This document shows, in pieces, positions 47,239 to 58,432 of a DNA stretch of 64,000 nucleotides. The notes below the pieces were generated by a model, which made no database searches, was not told the DNA's origin, and saw only the letters and a list, made by a program, of their open reading frames with translations. The translations under genes were made by a program, and so were the position numbers. Positions within the stretch are counted from its first letter, which is position 1; the number at the start of each line of letters is the position of its first letter. Origin of the DNA: Tetracladium setigerum (lineage: Eukaryota > Ascomycota > Leotiomycetes > Helotiales); assembly GCA_031472005.1 (NCBI GenBank), contig PZJY01000009.1, forward strand, positions 1,364,001 to 1,428,000, given 5' to 3'.

Positions 47239-48721
47239 ATGAAGTTCGTCAGCTCTCTTCTCGCCCTTGGCAGCCTTGCCTCCGTTTCAGCACAAGCTGC
47301 TTGCAATGCCGACAACTGTCTTCGTGGACTGCGTGCTACAGCACGCTTAGAGGAGGCCAGGGCATTCTGTGGAACTTTCACCACTGCTCCTGTGACGGCA
47401 ACGGCTGCAATTCCTACATTCGCAGTTCAAGCTTGCACTGGAGACGTTGCAAGTCGGGTTAGCAGTGCGTGCACTTGCATTGCTACATCTACTTCCGCAG
47501 CCCCCACAACCTCGGTATGTATCATGTAATAAAAGACTATGTTGTGCTCTTTCAAATGATGGGCGTAGAGACAAAACACTTTGCTGACTTGAATTCCTAT
47601 TAGTCGGAAGCCCCCACACCTTCGAGCTGTGATCCGTTAGCTGGCTACCCCAATATTCCGCTACCCACTGGAGCTTTCGACCTCGAGGGTTTTGGAAAGG
47701 ACAACCCAATTGGTCCCGTCAATGGCGGAGAGGGTGGACCAACAACGACAATCACAGCTGGAGCCACCGGTGCTAATGCTGCCCTGGTCGCTGCTGCAAC
47801 TGTTAGTACCCATGTGCACTTTAAAGAAACATAAAACTGACATTCCTAGGGATTCAACTCTTTGAACATCGTCATCGAGGGAGAATTCAACCTTCCAGCA
47901 CGTCTCCGAGTCGGTTGGAATAAATCCATCATTGGTGGCCGCAACGGAACCATTGGAACCAATGGAATGACCATCATCAACGCGTCAAATGTTATCGTCC
48001 GAAATTTGAGATTCCTTGGTGTCATTAACAATGATTGCATCACCATCCAAAACACTACTCGTGTCTGGATTGATCACAACGACCTCTCCTCGAACCCTAA
48101 CATCATCAAGAACGGCCCTGATCTTTATGTACGTACTTATCCCACCTCCTACTCAATCATTGGACTAACATAACACAGGATGGTCTCATGGACATTGTTC
48201 GTGGATCTGATTGGATTACCGTCTCATGGAACTACCTTCACGATCACTACAAAGCATCGCTTGTTGGTAACAACCCTGCTTTCCGCGATATTGACTCTGG
48301 CCACTTCCACATCTCCTACCACCACAACTACTGGCGTAACCTTGGCACCCGCGGAAACGCTGGTCGCTTCGGAAGCCAGCACTTGTACAACAATTACTAC
48401 AAGGATTTCCGATACCAGGCTATCCACTCCCGATCGGATAACCAGGTTTTGGTTGAGGGCAACGTCTTCACTGGCGACACCCGTGAGGCTCTCAGCACAT
48501 ACGGTTTGGTCATCCCAGAGGATTCGCCAAACACTTCTCCTCTCGGAGACTATGAGCTTGATGGCTTTGCCAACCTTGGTGCCGCAAATGACTTTGGCGG
48601 ATCAGGTGTCAACATCACTCAAGTTGGAAACTTCACCACTGCACCATACACCTTCAAGTTGACTCCTCTTGCCGATGTTCCTGCTTTGGTCGTCAGATAC
48701 TCTGGCTTGGGCAAGATCTAA
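47239..48721 (+). CDS. Secreted pectate lyase, polysaccharide lyase family 1
   Basis: Cleaves polygalacturonate by beta-elimination; plant cell-wall degradation outside the cell. Exons 47239-47514, 47604-47801, 47850-48128, 48179-48721, GT-AG; 431 aa, no frame break. Seen: signal peptide MKFVSSLLALGSLASVSAQA; a Cys-rich N-terminal extension of about 75 aa (ACNADNCLRGLRA ... ACTCIATSTS) and a Ser/Thr/Pro linker; then the parallel beta-helix with VWIDHNDLSS, DGLMDIVRGSDWITVSW, YHHNYWRNLGTRGNAGRFGS and HLYNNYYKDFRYQAIHSR. The usual catalytic RxPxxR is here RGNAGR, keeping both arginines but not proline. A TATA box suggests tight induction, probably by pectin. Confidence 0.93.
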
Positions 48722-49301
48722 TTTAGATTTGGGAGATAATAGTGCAATGTGTAATGTTTAAGCCAAAAATATAAAATAATACATACAGACATACAATTGC
48801 TTGAGTGAAGAAATACTAAACATTTGTCTCTGGTCCCTCGCCGCGTTGTGGTGTGAAGCGATTAGTTGGGGGTATTTTCAACTGCCGAAGTATTATTATC
48901 TGGATGATTCGATTAACGCGTAAGCAATGTAAACAATGTGCATGCAACACCATAGACAACTCGCTCTGCCGGCGCCTTCACGCATACTGTACAGCACCTC
49001 ATGATTCATTGTGACAAAGATAAGATCCTCTTCTTCCATTGAATGGGGGACTTTTCTTCCTTGGTAATGAGTACTCCAGGTGCTGTAGCCTGCTTGGGTG
49101 CCAAGACATCCGGGGGAGTAGATACCCTCGACGGGTAGGCAAAGTGTCGCTCCATTGAGCTGTCCATAATTTGTCGTGAACACGAAAATTTAACAGGCTC
49201 GACAAGCTACTTATCCTGCAGCCAACATGCAGCCGAGCCAAATATAGTAGCCAAGGCCTGTTGCCAGGCCAGAGTCTACCAGGCCAGTTCTGTGCGGCAC
49301 A
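48722..49301. other. Intergenic
   Basis: 580 bp between pectate lyase and the cysteine-repeat gene. A 95-codon minus-strand ORF (48896-49183) with LPVEGIYSPGCLGTQAGYS looks faintly protein-like but has no family support or start context; I do not call it. Confidence 0.4.
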
Positions 49302-51417
49302 GTGCAGCAGCCACGAGTATCCTTGCAGTTGCCTTCTCACACACCATCTCAAATCGAACAACTTACTGAAAATACAGTACAACTTTTCGCAATTACTATA
49401 CATGAATGTACAGGATCTTCTGAGACAACAAAGACTCTCTTCATCGGTGGATCTTATTGTGTCCTGCCCAAGATGGTTTCCAACAGCCTTCAAAAACTGG
49501 TGACGCTCTTGCGTTTTTCCGAGCTGACGACGACTGTTGTTGAGGAAACCCCTTAGAAATATCTGGAATCGAAAACTCTCTCACTCCCACTGCGAGTAGC
49601 CCAGAGACAATAAGCCAGATTCAAGCAGAAGAGAACACCCACGAGCAAGGTGCAACTCTCCTCCTCTTTCCGGATACCGTCAAATCCAGCTTTTGGCTCG
49701 CCCAAGAAAAATGTTCCCCAGAACTCCAACACAACGTCATGGAGCTCTCCACAGAGGCATGCCTCTCAGGAGATTATGAATTAGCAAGTAACCTGATGAT
49801 TACCTCGGCGCCTCGATGCTCCAACGGCCATCCTCCAGCAATGATTCTGTTCGATCAGCAAAACTGCCGAGGAAACGCACTTTTCCAATCGTCAGGTCCA
49901 AGAGATATCCCCGTGGAGAAATGTCTCCGCTACCAGACAGCAAAAGAATGGTCTTTGGTCTTCAGATGCAGTATCTGGCCTGAGCTCATCTTGGGTGCCG
50001 AAAAACACGAGATTGCAATCCCACCTCGTGACCCAGAGGATCCACGAGAGAATGGAAGGAGCAAAGGAAAGCCCGGATCAATCACCAAGTTCGAAGACAA
50101 CGCCTGTTCTTCTCAAATCTCGAAGCCACTTGTGGCCGTAGACAAATGTATCCGAACCAGTGGTCATGGAATCCAGATCTCTACGCCAGCGATCTGTCCG
50201 AGTGGGAAACGAGCCAAACTCGCACGTTTCTCGGATTTCAATTGTGATACCCCATTAGAGGAGAATAGCATCATCAAGGTCTATGACTCAGAAGTCGGGA
50301 AATGCCTTGAAACGGATATTACAGTAATCAACAAGGAGAAAATCAACAGTGTCGCCTTCCACTGCCGTGGGATTGAGACTGAGCTGGAAGATCTCAGCCA
50401 AGCTCAAATCTACACGGATATTGCACCACCTGCGTGTAAAATTCATCAAGAGGTTCTATATGCGAGCCCAAAAACCGTTTCCGTTGATACCTGTGTACAA
50501 GTTCCCTTCAACCACGTCCAAGTCAACCGCCGCCCAACTTGTCCGGATGGCACGCCGGCCAAATTTGCTCGTTTTGCGGATAGCTCTTGCGAGATAGCTC
50601 TCAACGAGAAGTTCCTTGTCGATATTCGAGACGACCACGTCGGAACTTGTCTTTACGAAGGATTTGTCCGTCCGGCACACGACCCTCAGCATGATTACTA
50701 CGGCGAGCCATCATCGTGGACCACCAAAAGTATGGCATTTTGGTGCTCTGGACTTGGGAACTTCAAATCTCACCATCCCTCAACCGTGTCCGCATCAGCC
50801 ACGTGCCCGGTCTTTGATATCCGTGACTACGAGAGAGGCGAAAGGAATGGAATCTACGGTGGGGAAAAGGGACAAGTCATCTGTCATGGCCACGATCATA
50901 AACGTCTTCGCCCCATTGCGGAAAATACTGAATGTCCTGAAGATGCTGGGGCAATAGTGTCGGATCAGTGGCAGCATTGGAATATGGAACACCTCAGAGT
51001 GATTCATACCCCACCGAACTTCTGCGTGCATCATTACTTTTACGGAATGCCTATCAAGGTTCTGAACCCAGGGAGGTGCGCGAATGGACAAAGGCCGGTA
51101 TTGAAAGTGTATCCTGGGAAAGAGTGTGAGGACTATGATATGGGATTTTCTGTGAAAACTGTGGAACTTGATGCCAACAACATCGGGACACCGTTATCGT
51201 TCTGGGGCTACCATAGTGTAGCTCTTGCTTGTGGGGGCCGGTGGTTGATTTGAATCCTGAATTCAAGTACACAGAGCAACAACTAGAGTGGCATCGGCGC
51301 TACTGGAAATGGCAGGGCAAAAAAGGTGTTTTGATCGCTTTGTGGGTGATCGTAGGCCTCATTGGATTAGTGAGTCTGGTGGGCGGGTTTTTGTATTGGA
51401 ATGTTTGGGGAAAGTAA
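49302..51417 (+). CDS. Cysteine-repeat protein with C-terminal transmembrane helix, unknown function
   Basis: About 700 codons in three frame pieces. I recognise no family. Seen: at least three, perhaps four, repeats of roughly 110-130 aa with a shared pattern: Cys-Pro/Ser-x-Gly, then AKLARFSDFNC or AKFARFADSSC, then VDxCxx and a closing AFHC/AFWC; the fourth is more diverged (GRCANGQRPVLKVYPGKEC). A single hydrophobic helix at the end (VLIALWVIVGLIGLVSLVGGFLYW) and a short WGK tail. So a probable type I membrane or wall-anchored protein with disulphide-bonded extracellular repeats. Frame breaks, each one missing base: CCCC at 49549-49552 and GGGGG at 51231-51236. The start is unresolved: no ATG precedes the first coding-like residues in frame, and no signal peptide was found. 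Confidence 0.65.
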
Positions 51418-53284
51418 AGGTATGAAATCGCACTTCATTTTGTGAACAAGATGCTCGAGAATATGTTTACTGACATGGAGATGTAGGATCTTGCGGAGCG
51501 AAAGAATTGGCGCGTGGTGTTTGAACGTAAAAAGGGTGCTATTGCTCTACCTTAATTTGCGGATGTTGCCTACTTCTCCGCTCTCTCTTTCAAAGTGGTC
51601 TGGCGGCGGAGTTTATCTGATTTGAGAGGTTTTCTGACAATATGTGTATGTATGAGCAATGATTTTGGGTACGGTACGGCGTTTGGATTTTGTATAGTCT
51701 CTCTCTCCAGTTAACATAGAGTCATTTTTGGACTCAGGTGGACGGTCATCCAAGATTGTATTTGGGCAGTTGATTTCGGGGGTACGATTTCTTGATTGAA
51801 AGAAACCCCCCACAAAAGATATTCTATGTTTCTGCTTGTGCATGTCACAAAATTTCTAGAATTAGGTACTATCGAAAGAATACATATCACTCGTTAAAAT
51901 CTTACTTATCTCACCTATCTCTCCCACGTACTATATTTCACGCACTGGTTTTATTTATCCTTTCATTCTTTCTTACTTCCTTCCTTATTTCCTTCCCTCC
52001 TTCTCTTCAGGACTTTGTTGGAGGGACGGAAGAGAGAATCTACCTACTCCTACAGCACGACGAAACAACCAACATTACCTAATCACACACGGAGAGGGAG
52101 GAAGCATGAAACAACCTACCAAGAAAAATACGAGGTCTCTCTCTCGCTCAAATAGACACGAAACAAGATACCTGCGATCATCACCTTCGTGATCTCCCAT
52201 CATAACCCCACTACAAACCAGCACTGCCACAAACGTAGCCTCGAGAGTCGAAACACCACATACATACATTCATACATCATAAATCATTCATCGTGTGAAA
52301 CAACTCGTACTACTACTGTACTTGTCACCAACAAGGTTGAAACTTGCCACAAAGGAAACCCCCCCCCCCCCCCCCCCCAAAAATGTATCATGAAAATGGG
52401 ACTCTTTAGTTTGTTGTCATCTAATGGGGGGTCCCTTGGGTACGAGTACATGTATTTTACCAGGAGGTTCCAAGGACTGCTTGTTTCATTTTCCTTCTCA
52501 TTGTTGATGTAGACTGTCATCGGATTTTTTTGGGTGGAAATGTGAAGTGTGCATAATTAATGGATGGGATGTTTTATGTTCATATTGAATACCTAATGAA
52601 ATGAGGTTGTTTTGGTTTTACTAGTGATGATGGTAGGTGGGTATAGTATCCTATACTTCATCCAGCCCGTCATCCACACAGATAGACATAGCACGGATCT
52701 TCAATAATCCACAATCATGATGGATGGTGGTGGTGGTGGCATTGTGGCGGTGAGGGAAAAGGTGGTGAAGAGATCACGTTTTTTTTGGACTGAACAGAGA
52801 AAATGGAAGGGAGGGGTAAAAACAGAAGTATTGAACACCCTTTTTGGGATGAAAGAGGAAATCAATAGTTTCTCTGCGATGTGCAACACAACCCGAGTTT
52901 CCTTCCCTCTTTCAAGAAAGAAAAGGGAGGCCAAAACTTAACGGAAATAATGGGATGGGACGGAATGGGGACAATCGAAGAAAGAATAATGGGGTATGTT
53001 CAAAAATAATGGTGGTATCTAAATATCCTACATCCTAGGGGGACAACCCAGAACGTAAGTTTGAGTGTAGGGAAAGAATTATTCTGAATATCCAAAAGAA
53101 GAGGACAAAGACTCCGGCTATGCACACGCCACAATGACCCATTGCATGCTTGAAAATGCTCACGCGACCACCTTCCGAATACAGGAGATAAAAACCAAAA
53201 GTTTCCTTCCCTACTACGAGAGAAATCAGAGAAGAAAGCCAGAAAAAAAGAGACATTTTTACAATATCATACAGAAGAACCTCT
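51418..53284. other. Long intergenic region with poly-C tract, convergent 3' regions
   Basis: About 1.9 kb between two convergent stops. Holds an unbroken C20 run (52359-52378), a GATGGTGGTGGTGGTGG patch near 52720-52740, and many short ORFs of no coding character. No gene or RNA recognised. Confidence 0.5.
52359..52378 (+). repeat. Poly-C homopolymer, 20 nt
   Basis: Uninterrupted run of C seen directly. Length is likely unreliable given the homopolymer-linked base losses elsewhere. Confidence 0.85.
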
Positions 53285-54360
53285 TCAGTTCTTCTCCCAA
53301 ACCCTCTGCGTCTCCAACTCAACCTCCCCAGCACCCATCGATCGTCCAGCATAGAACTTGCCCGCCTTGCCCATCTTCTTCTCCGTCGCCCACTTGCGAA
53401 GCGTAGCCAACCCCTTACTCAGACAGAAAATGATAATGATCCCCGCCGCGATACCAAAACACACAGCAATGACCCCGGTCCTGCCATAACCACCGACATT
53501 CTCACCATCCACCATCTTCTTTGGCGAAGGGTTGAGAAAGCTATATACGTAGAATCCTTGCGTAGCGTGTGTGACATATGCAAGTCCCAGATAGCCACAG
53601 AGGATGATGATCAGGAAGACGAGATGAACCCATGGCGCAGGGTTGATACGCGTGATGAGGAGTTCGAAGAGTGCGCAGCCGGAGTTGAGACCGTGTTGCG
53701 AGACGTTGGTCCAGATGCGGTAGGAGTTGGCGTAGGGTGTGCCGTCGTAGATGAGGCCCCAGTAGACGATGGTTACGATGAAGGGGTAGGTGACGATTGT
53801 GCTCCAGAAGAGGTAGTGGAGGGTTTGGAGGATGCGGGGGAAGCGGTTGAGGAGGGGGGTGCCGCCGTTGAGCGCGTATGATGCCGAGTGGATTGAGGCG
53901 GCGAGGAAGTAGAATGCGATGCCCCAGTAGCAGAGGACTGTGGGAGAATTGATTGTTAGTTTGGTTGTTTGTTTGTTTGTTGGTGGTGGAAGGAGAAGGG
54001 TGGAAGGGAGATGGGGAATGTGATGGTGCTTTTGTGTTGACTGACCTGTGAAGTAGGAGAATGATCTGCCTACGGTGCCTCCATCACCGTCGCGACCTGA
54101 TGCTCGCCATCCGATTATGAAGAGAAGAACTACGAATGCGTAGAGAGACTGTTGGGTATAATTAGTAGAGCTTCAGAGTAGAAAATGAATGATCTCCTGC
54201 GCGCGCAGTGGACTTTAAAGCTTAGACTTACGATCAAGGCTCGCGCAAAGAAGAGAGCCCATGGTGTAAGACACCAAGAAGTTACGAATCTGTTGGAAGG
54301 ATCCCAGATATCGGTACCGAACTTGAACGGATTGCTGAGTTGGGGTTTCTTGAAGCCCAT
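53285..54360 (-). CDS. FAR-17a/AIG1-like membrane protein
   Basis: Integral membrane protein; human AIG1/ADTRP members hydrolyse fatty-acid esters of hydroxy fatty acids through Thr/His residues. Exons 54360-54232, 54148-54046, 53937-53285, GT-AG; 294 aa, no frame break. Seen: cytosolic FKKPQLSNPFKFGTDIWDP start, six hydrophobic spans (SLYAFVVLLFIIGW, TVLCYWGIAFYFLAASIH, LFWSTIVTYPFIVTIVYWGL, WVHLVFLIIILCGYLGLAY, VIAVCFGIAAGIIIIFCL), and a region with WTNVSQHGLNSGCALFELLI resembling the family's conserved N...HG..N...E segment that bears the active-site His. Enzymatic role is inferred from the family only. Confidence 0.85.
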
Positions 54361-55098
54361 TGTCTCTGTTTCGGAGGTTTTGTTTGGTGTTTGGTGATAT
54401 AAGGTTTTCGATGTACGTAGTGTTTGTCTCGCGCCGATGTTATTAGGTAGGAGGTACGGTTCTATACGTTCTCTGATCAGCTTCGCCTGCGATTCTGCTG
54501 TCGTGTATTGTAGTAGTTGTTGTCCTTGAAGACTCTGCGCCGCGCGAAAAGACTATTGCGCAAGATCAGTGCAGAGAGAGGAGGGTGTTGATTCTTTGTC
54601 CACTCACTCTGTTGCTCAAGGCGAAATTAATGCCAGGAAAGCAACCCACCTCAAAAACCTGGAATCCCTGTAGAAATATGCGTCCGCACGGCAGGTGGTT
54701 CCGAATTAGGGTGCGGGTCCGGAGTTTGAAATCGTGGAGTGAGCGCTTTGGGACGGTGAGAGATCTCCTTGTGACTTTAAATCGGTACTGTATTACGTGT
54801 TGGCTTAGATATCAAAGTTGAAAAACAACAAGTGCGATGTAAACTGGCTTGGAAATTGAATGAAGGGATGAAATGAATAAGCCAGAGACTCTGGGAATCT
54901 ATTTACTTTGTTATAGGGCTATCATGAAATGGACTGTCCAGTCCACTATCCTCAAACCGAAATCGTCTAGAAAGCGGCGCTTTTCGTCTAGTCAGTCAGT
55001 CCTCGTAGCGTACCTAGTACCCAGTACCTAGTACCTGGTTTTGCATGTCAGGAGCTTCTAGTTGCTAGTGAAGGTTCTCCCGTAACTTTATCTCACCC
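54361..55098. promoter_or_regulatory. Intergenic upstream of AIG1-like gene
   Basis: 738 bp. Contains a short tandem array of GTACCTAGTACCCAGTACCTAGTACCTGG at 55009-55037. Should include the AIG1-like promoter and the 3' UTR of the hydrolase-fold gene. Confidence 0.4.
55009..55037 (+). repeat. Short tandem repeat (GTACCYAGT unit)
   Basis: Three imperfect units seen directly, intergenic. Confidence 0.6.
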
Positions 55099-55992
55099 TT
55101 ACAGCGGTCGAAGGAAACTTATCGTGATCTCTTCCTTGTATGGAACTACCAAATTGCGCCCCTCGTCTGGAAGAAATCTCGTCTCAACTCCCTTGATCAG
55201 TGATGCCGCCTTTTCCGCCATTCGAATAGGACAGTTGAGATCGAGCCGACCGTGCCAGATCACAACACCCTCTCCATCGATGCCCTCCAAGTCGAGGTCC
55301 CAGTCCTTTGCAGTCAGCTCAGCCTCTTTCGCCATACCAGTCCCGCTGATCCTAAAGGCTTCTCGCAGCCCATCCATCAGAGCTGTCTTGAACTCCTCGT
55401 CTTTGAGTGCTGCTTGATCCTCGGGCGGGAATGATTTGAAGTGCTGCAGGACCGTCTCCTCGAACACAGCGGGATCCGGATTTCTGGCTGCTACTCCAAT
55501 CTGCCAATCCATCATGCTACCAACCACACCTGGGATGTAGACCGCAGCTGCCATTGCGACGCGTTGGAAGAGCTTCATTCCTTGCTTTCCGAAGGAGGCA
55601 GGATAGACACTCGAGATGATTTGGCCACCCAGGCAGATTGATCGTGGAATGCCTCGAAGGCACGCGAATGCATAAGGGCCTCCTGCATCTCTGCTCAGGA
55701 CTCGAAATTGCTTGATCTCGAGGTGTTTGATAAGGTAGAGGATGTCGGAGTGGTAGGAGAGGATTGACCGATTTGTGTCTTGTGTGGATAATCCCATGCC
55801 AGGACGATCGGGAGAGATAATTCGCAGATTGTGCTTGCGGGCGAGCGAGTGAAAGAAGGAGCCTTCGTAGCGTGCAGAGGGCATACTGTGGAAGTAGACG
55901 ATGGCTGGCTTTGTGCTCTCGCTGTCGCCATACTCGCAATAGGCGAGGATCCTTCCGTCAGGAAGAGTGCATTCTTGGGTTGGTACTGCCAT
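55099..55992 (-). CDS. Alpha/beta-hydrolase-fold protein with replaced catalytic residues
   Basis: 297 aa, single exon, no frame break; start chosen at MAVPTQECTLPDGRILAY because this is where family similarity begins, though the frame stays open to 56112. Seen: GDSESTKPAIVYFHSMPSAR (oxyanion region), ISPDRPGMGLST, then the nucleophile elbow, which reads VLSRDAGGPYAFA where active relatives have G-x-S-x-G: Asp is at the Ser position. The acid is present (HGRLDLNCP) but the segment that normally ends in GH reads DEGRNLVV, with Arg for His. It is therefore either a pseudoenzyme or has a different mechanism; haloalkane-dehalogenase-like Asp nucleophiles still need the His. Confidence 0.8.
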   Translation of the reverse strand: MAVPTQECTLPDGRILAYCEYGDSESTKPAIVYFHSMPSARYEGSFFHSLARKHNLRIISPDRPGMGLSTQDTNRSILSYHSDILYLIKHLEIKQFRVLSRDAGGPYAFACLRGIPRSICLGGQIISSVYPASFGKQGMKLFQRVAMAAAVYIPGVVGSMMDWQIGVAARNPDPAVFEETVLQHFKSFPPEDQAALKDEEFKTALMDGLREAFRISGTGMAKEAELTAKDWDLDLEGIDGEGVVIWHGRLDLNCPIRMAEKAASLIKGVETRFLPDEGRNLVVPYKEEITISFLRPL

Positions 55993-58432
55993 GGTGATTG
56001 ATGAGTGAGTGCGGAATCTGTGTGGTTTAGAGGGGGGCGAGTCTTTGATTTCGAATTTGTCTGTTGAGATAATTACCATGGACTGTGTGGAGGGAGAGTG
56101 TTGGTACAGCACTTATCTTCTAATCTTCCAGACTTGGAATTGGCACAGCAGACAGCAGAGGAGGACAAGACAAGGCTACGGGACAGCCTCGCGGCCCCCT
56201 TTTTTTTTTTATAGGGGAGGGAGAATTTAAAGATTGGGAGGAGAGGAGGAAGGGAGTAGTAATTATGATGGATTATTCGATAGAGGTTTCCACAATATCT
56301 ACCCCCTTCCCTAGAAGAGGCGCCTTTGGGCTCCAATAGTGATAGTTTGATTGTTGGTGTCTCTCGATGGCGTGAGGAATGAGATTGTCAATTCGCAATC
56401 CCAGGAGAAGTGTCAGATTTGCAGACCCCGAAGTGGATTGGGCAATGATTCAGGCTCTTCACGATGCCAATATTGTCTCATCAAATCCATCCCGAAAGGG
56501 TGGAAAAGAGTCAAAAGACGCCTCGCGTAGTCGCGTGTGTTAAGATCTTCACATGGGTTTTGGTCACTGAAAGTTTGGTAAGTCTCCTCTCCTCGTTTTC
56601 CCAAGCGGCCAGCCAACGTCAGCCTGGGAATTTCCGGGAGCGAGGAAGAAAGGAAAGAAAGAAGCGTTGAGTGTTCCCTTCCCGCTCACGAAACGTGGGA
56701 CTGGAAGGGAAGATGCTGTACGATAATACAGATATTATAGAGTAAACAACCACCACCACCACGAGCCGGGGGGAGGCGCAACGGTGAAGCATCGTGAGGG
56801 AGCATCGATCATCGATCACCATTTGGTAGTGTATCTACTCTACATCCACAATCCACCGATCTGCTAGTGCCAAAAGAACGAAAGAATAATGAGGGGTTCA
56901 AAAAGCAAAAAAGGAGCAAAGCAAATAAGTTCCGCCCGTCTAGTTTCTATTCTCGACATCCCGTTGGCGCGCGCCGCCTGCATGTTTGACGCATTCCTGG
57001 AGAAGTTAGCAGCTAGGCCAAGGGACGGCAAGCCAAGCGAGTAGTCAGTCAACATTGTCTCTCTCTCTCTTATTTACCCTTGAAGGCTTGGGGTGTGTAG
57101 CCCTGCAAGTGCGAGTGCAAAGTATTGATTCTGCTCCCCTTTTGGGCACTGACCGCTGCAGCATCCACGAATCTCACAACTCCTGTGCCCCTCTAGCCCA
57201 TCGCATTCGGACAGAAGTGGTCAATAAGAGGAAAGATTTCAGATGATAATAACTCTGTATGTGTGTGTGTGTGCTGCATTTGCATCCATTTTGTGGTGCT
57301 TCTTTACGAATGGTGGCCGTCGTCATCTGATCCTGCTATCTATCGATCTTCTTCTTTCTATCCTCCTTTCTACCAATCCCTCCCTTTCTATCCTTCTTCT
57401 CTCTCTCTCTTACTACTTACTGCTACTCACTACTCTATTTTCCATCCACCTCTCTTACCACCCTCCATCTTCCTCCCTTTTCTCACCTATTATTTTTATT
57501 ATTGCTTCACTAATAATTATTGCCCCCTACTCCACACACACACACACACTCACACACACACAAACCTTACCTTCCTTGAACCTTTCTCTCCTTCGCTTCT
57601 TCTCCTTCGTCTTTTCCCATCTTCAGTGTTCGATCCTCCGAGAAAAAAGTGTGTCGTTGTTTCACACTCATTGACCGCCCCCCTACATACGAGAAACACA
57701 CACACAAGTCCCTACCCTCACCCGCCCACCGTCACCCTCGCCCTCAAGCTCAAGCCCCCCCGAGCCCCCTCCTGCAGCTCTGGAACAGCCGATAAAGCTG
57801 TTTCGCTCCCGTTGTCCACCAGCAAGGAAAGTCGGACGAACTTGGTTCAGGAACAACCAGGAGCATCGCACAGCATCCACGCCAGTGATTGGGCAGCTTC
57901 GTGATTCTGCCGATCCCACGTTTGGAGGCCGGCCTGGGGATCTGAGAGCTGCACTTTTCGCTGCTGGACAATTGCCCAGAATAGCAATAATACGCTCGAC
58001 GGTATATACACGGATTGCAATCGAACGGAGACCGTCCTGCAGTCTGTGGGCATCTCACCCTCCTCCTCACCCTCTCATCCTCCTCACTCATCCTCACTCG
58101 CCCCTTCTGTGCTCTTCATCTGCGACCTGCCGTCTAAACTGTCACAATACAATTCAGTTAGTTAGCTGGCATCGAGCAACATCTCACATCTCACATCTCA
58201 GCTAGCTGGGCAGCCGCTTCATCCCACCACCACCACCCCCCCAAAAAAGTTTCCCTTCCTGACGCAGTGCTTCCCCTCTCTTGTGCAGTAACCACACACC
58301 TAAGAACGCAAAACCCTCACCAATGCAATCCTAGCCGTGGTTGGCAGTGGATTGGTGCTACTCTACCGACCAGTGGATTCCTCCCTCGATAGTAGTCGAT
58401 ACGAATAAGTAGTCCAGGTCCAGGCCAGCGTC
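55993..58432. other. Long intergenic region with microsatellites and pyrimidine tracts
   Basis: About 2.4 kb between divergent starts. Contains a T10 run near 56197, a TG microsatellite at 57259-57273, a CT-rich stretch 57340-57620 and a CA microsatellite at 57532-57563. Two long ORFs at 57243-57904 consist of these tracts and are not credible genes. Probably a long regulated promoter/5' leader of the gene at 58433. Confidence 0.5.
57532..57563 (+). repeat. (CA)n microsatellite
   Basis: About 15 CA units with one CT interruption; seen directly. Confidence 0.8.

Noticed and set aside
48896..49183. 95-codon minus-strand ORF
   Set aside because: Somewhat protein-like but no ATG in good context, no signal peptide, no splice support; left uncalled.
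43951..49301. Possible secondary-metabolite cluster around the MFS exporter
   Set aside because: No synthase, tailoring enzyme or pathway regulator nearby.
57243..57904. Two long plus-strand ORFs (143 and 213 codons)
   Set aside because: They translate CT- and CA-rich low-complexity DNA; no start context, domain or codon bias.
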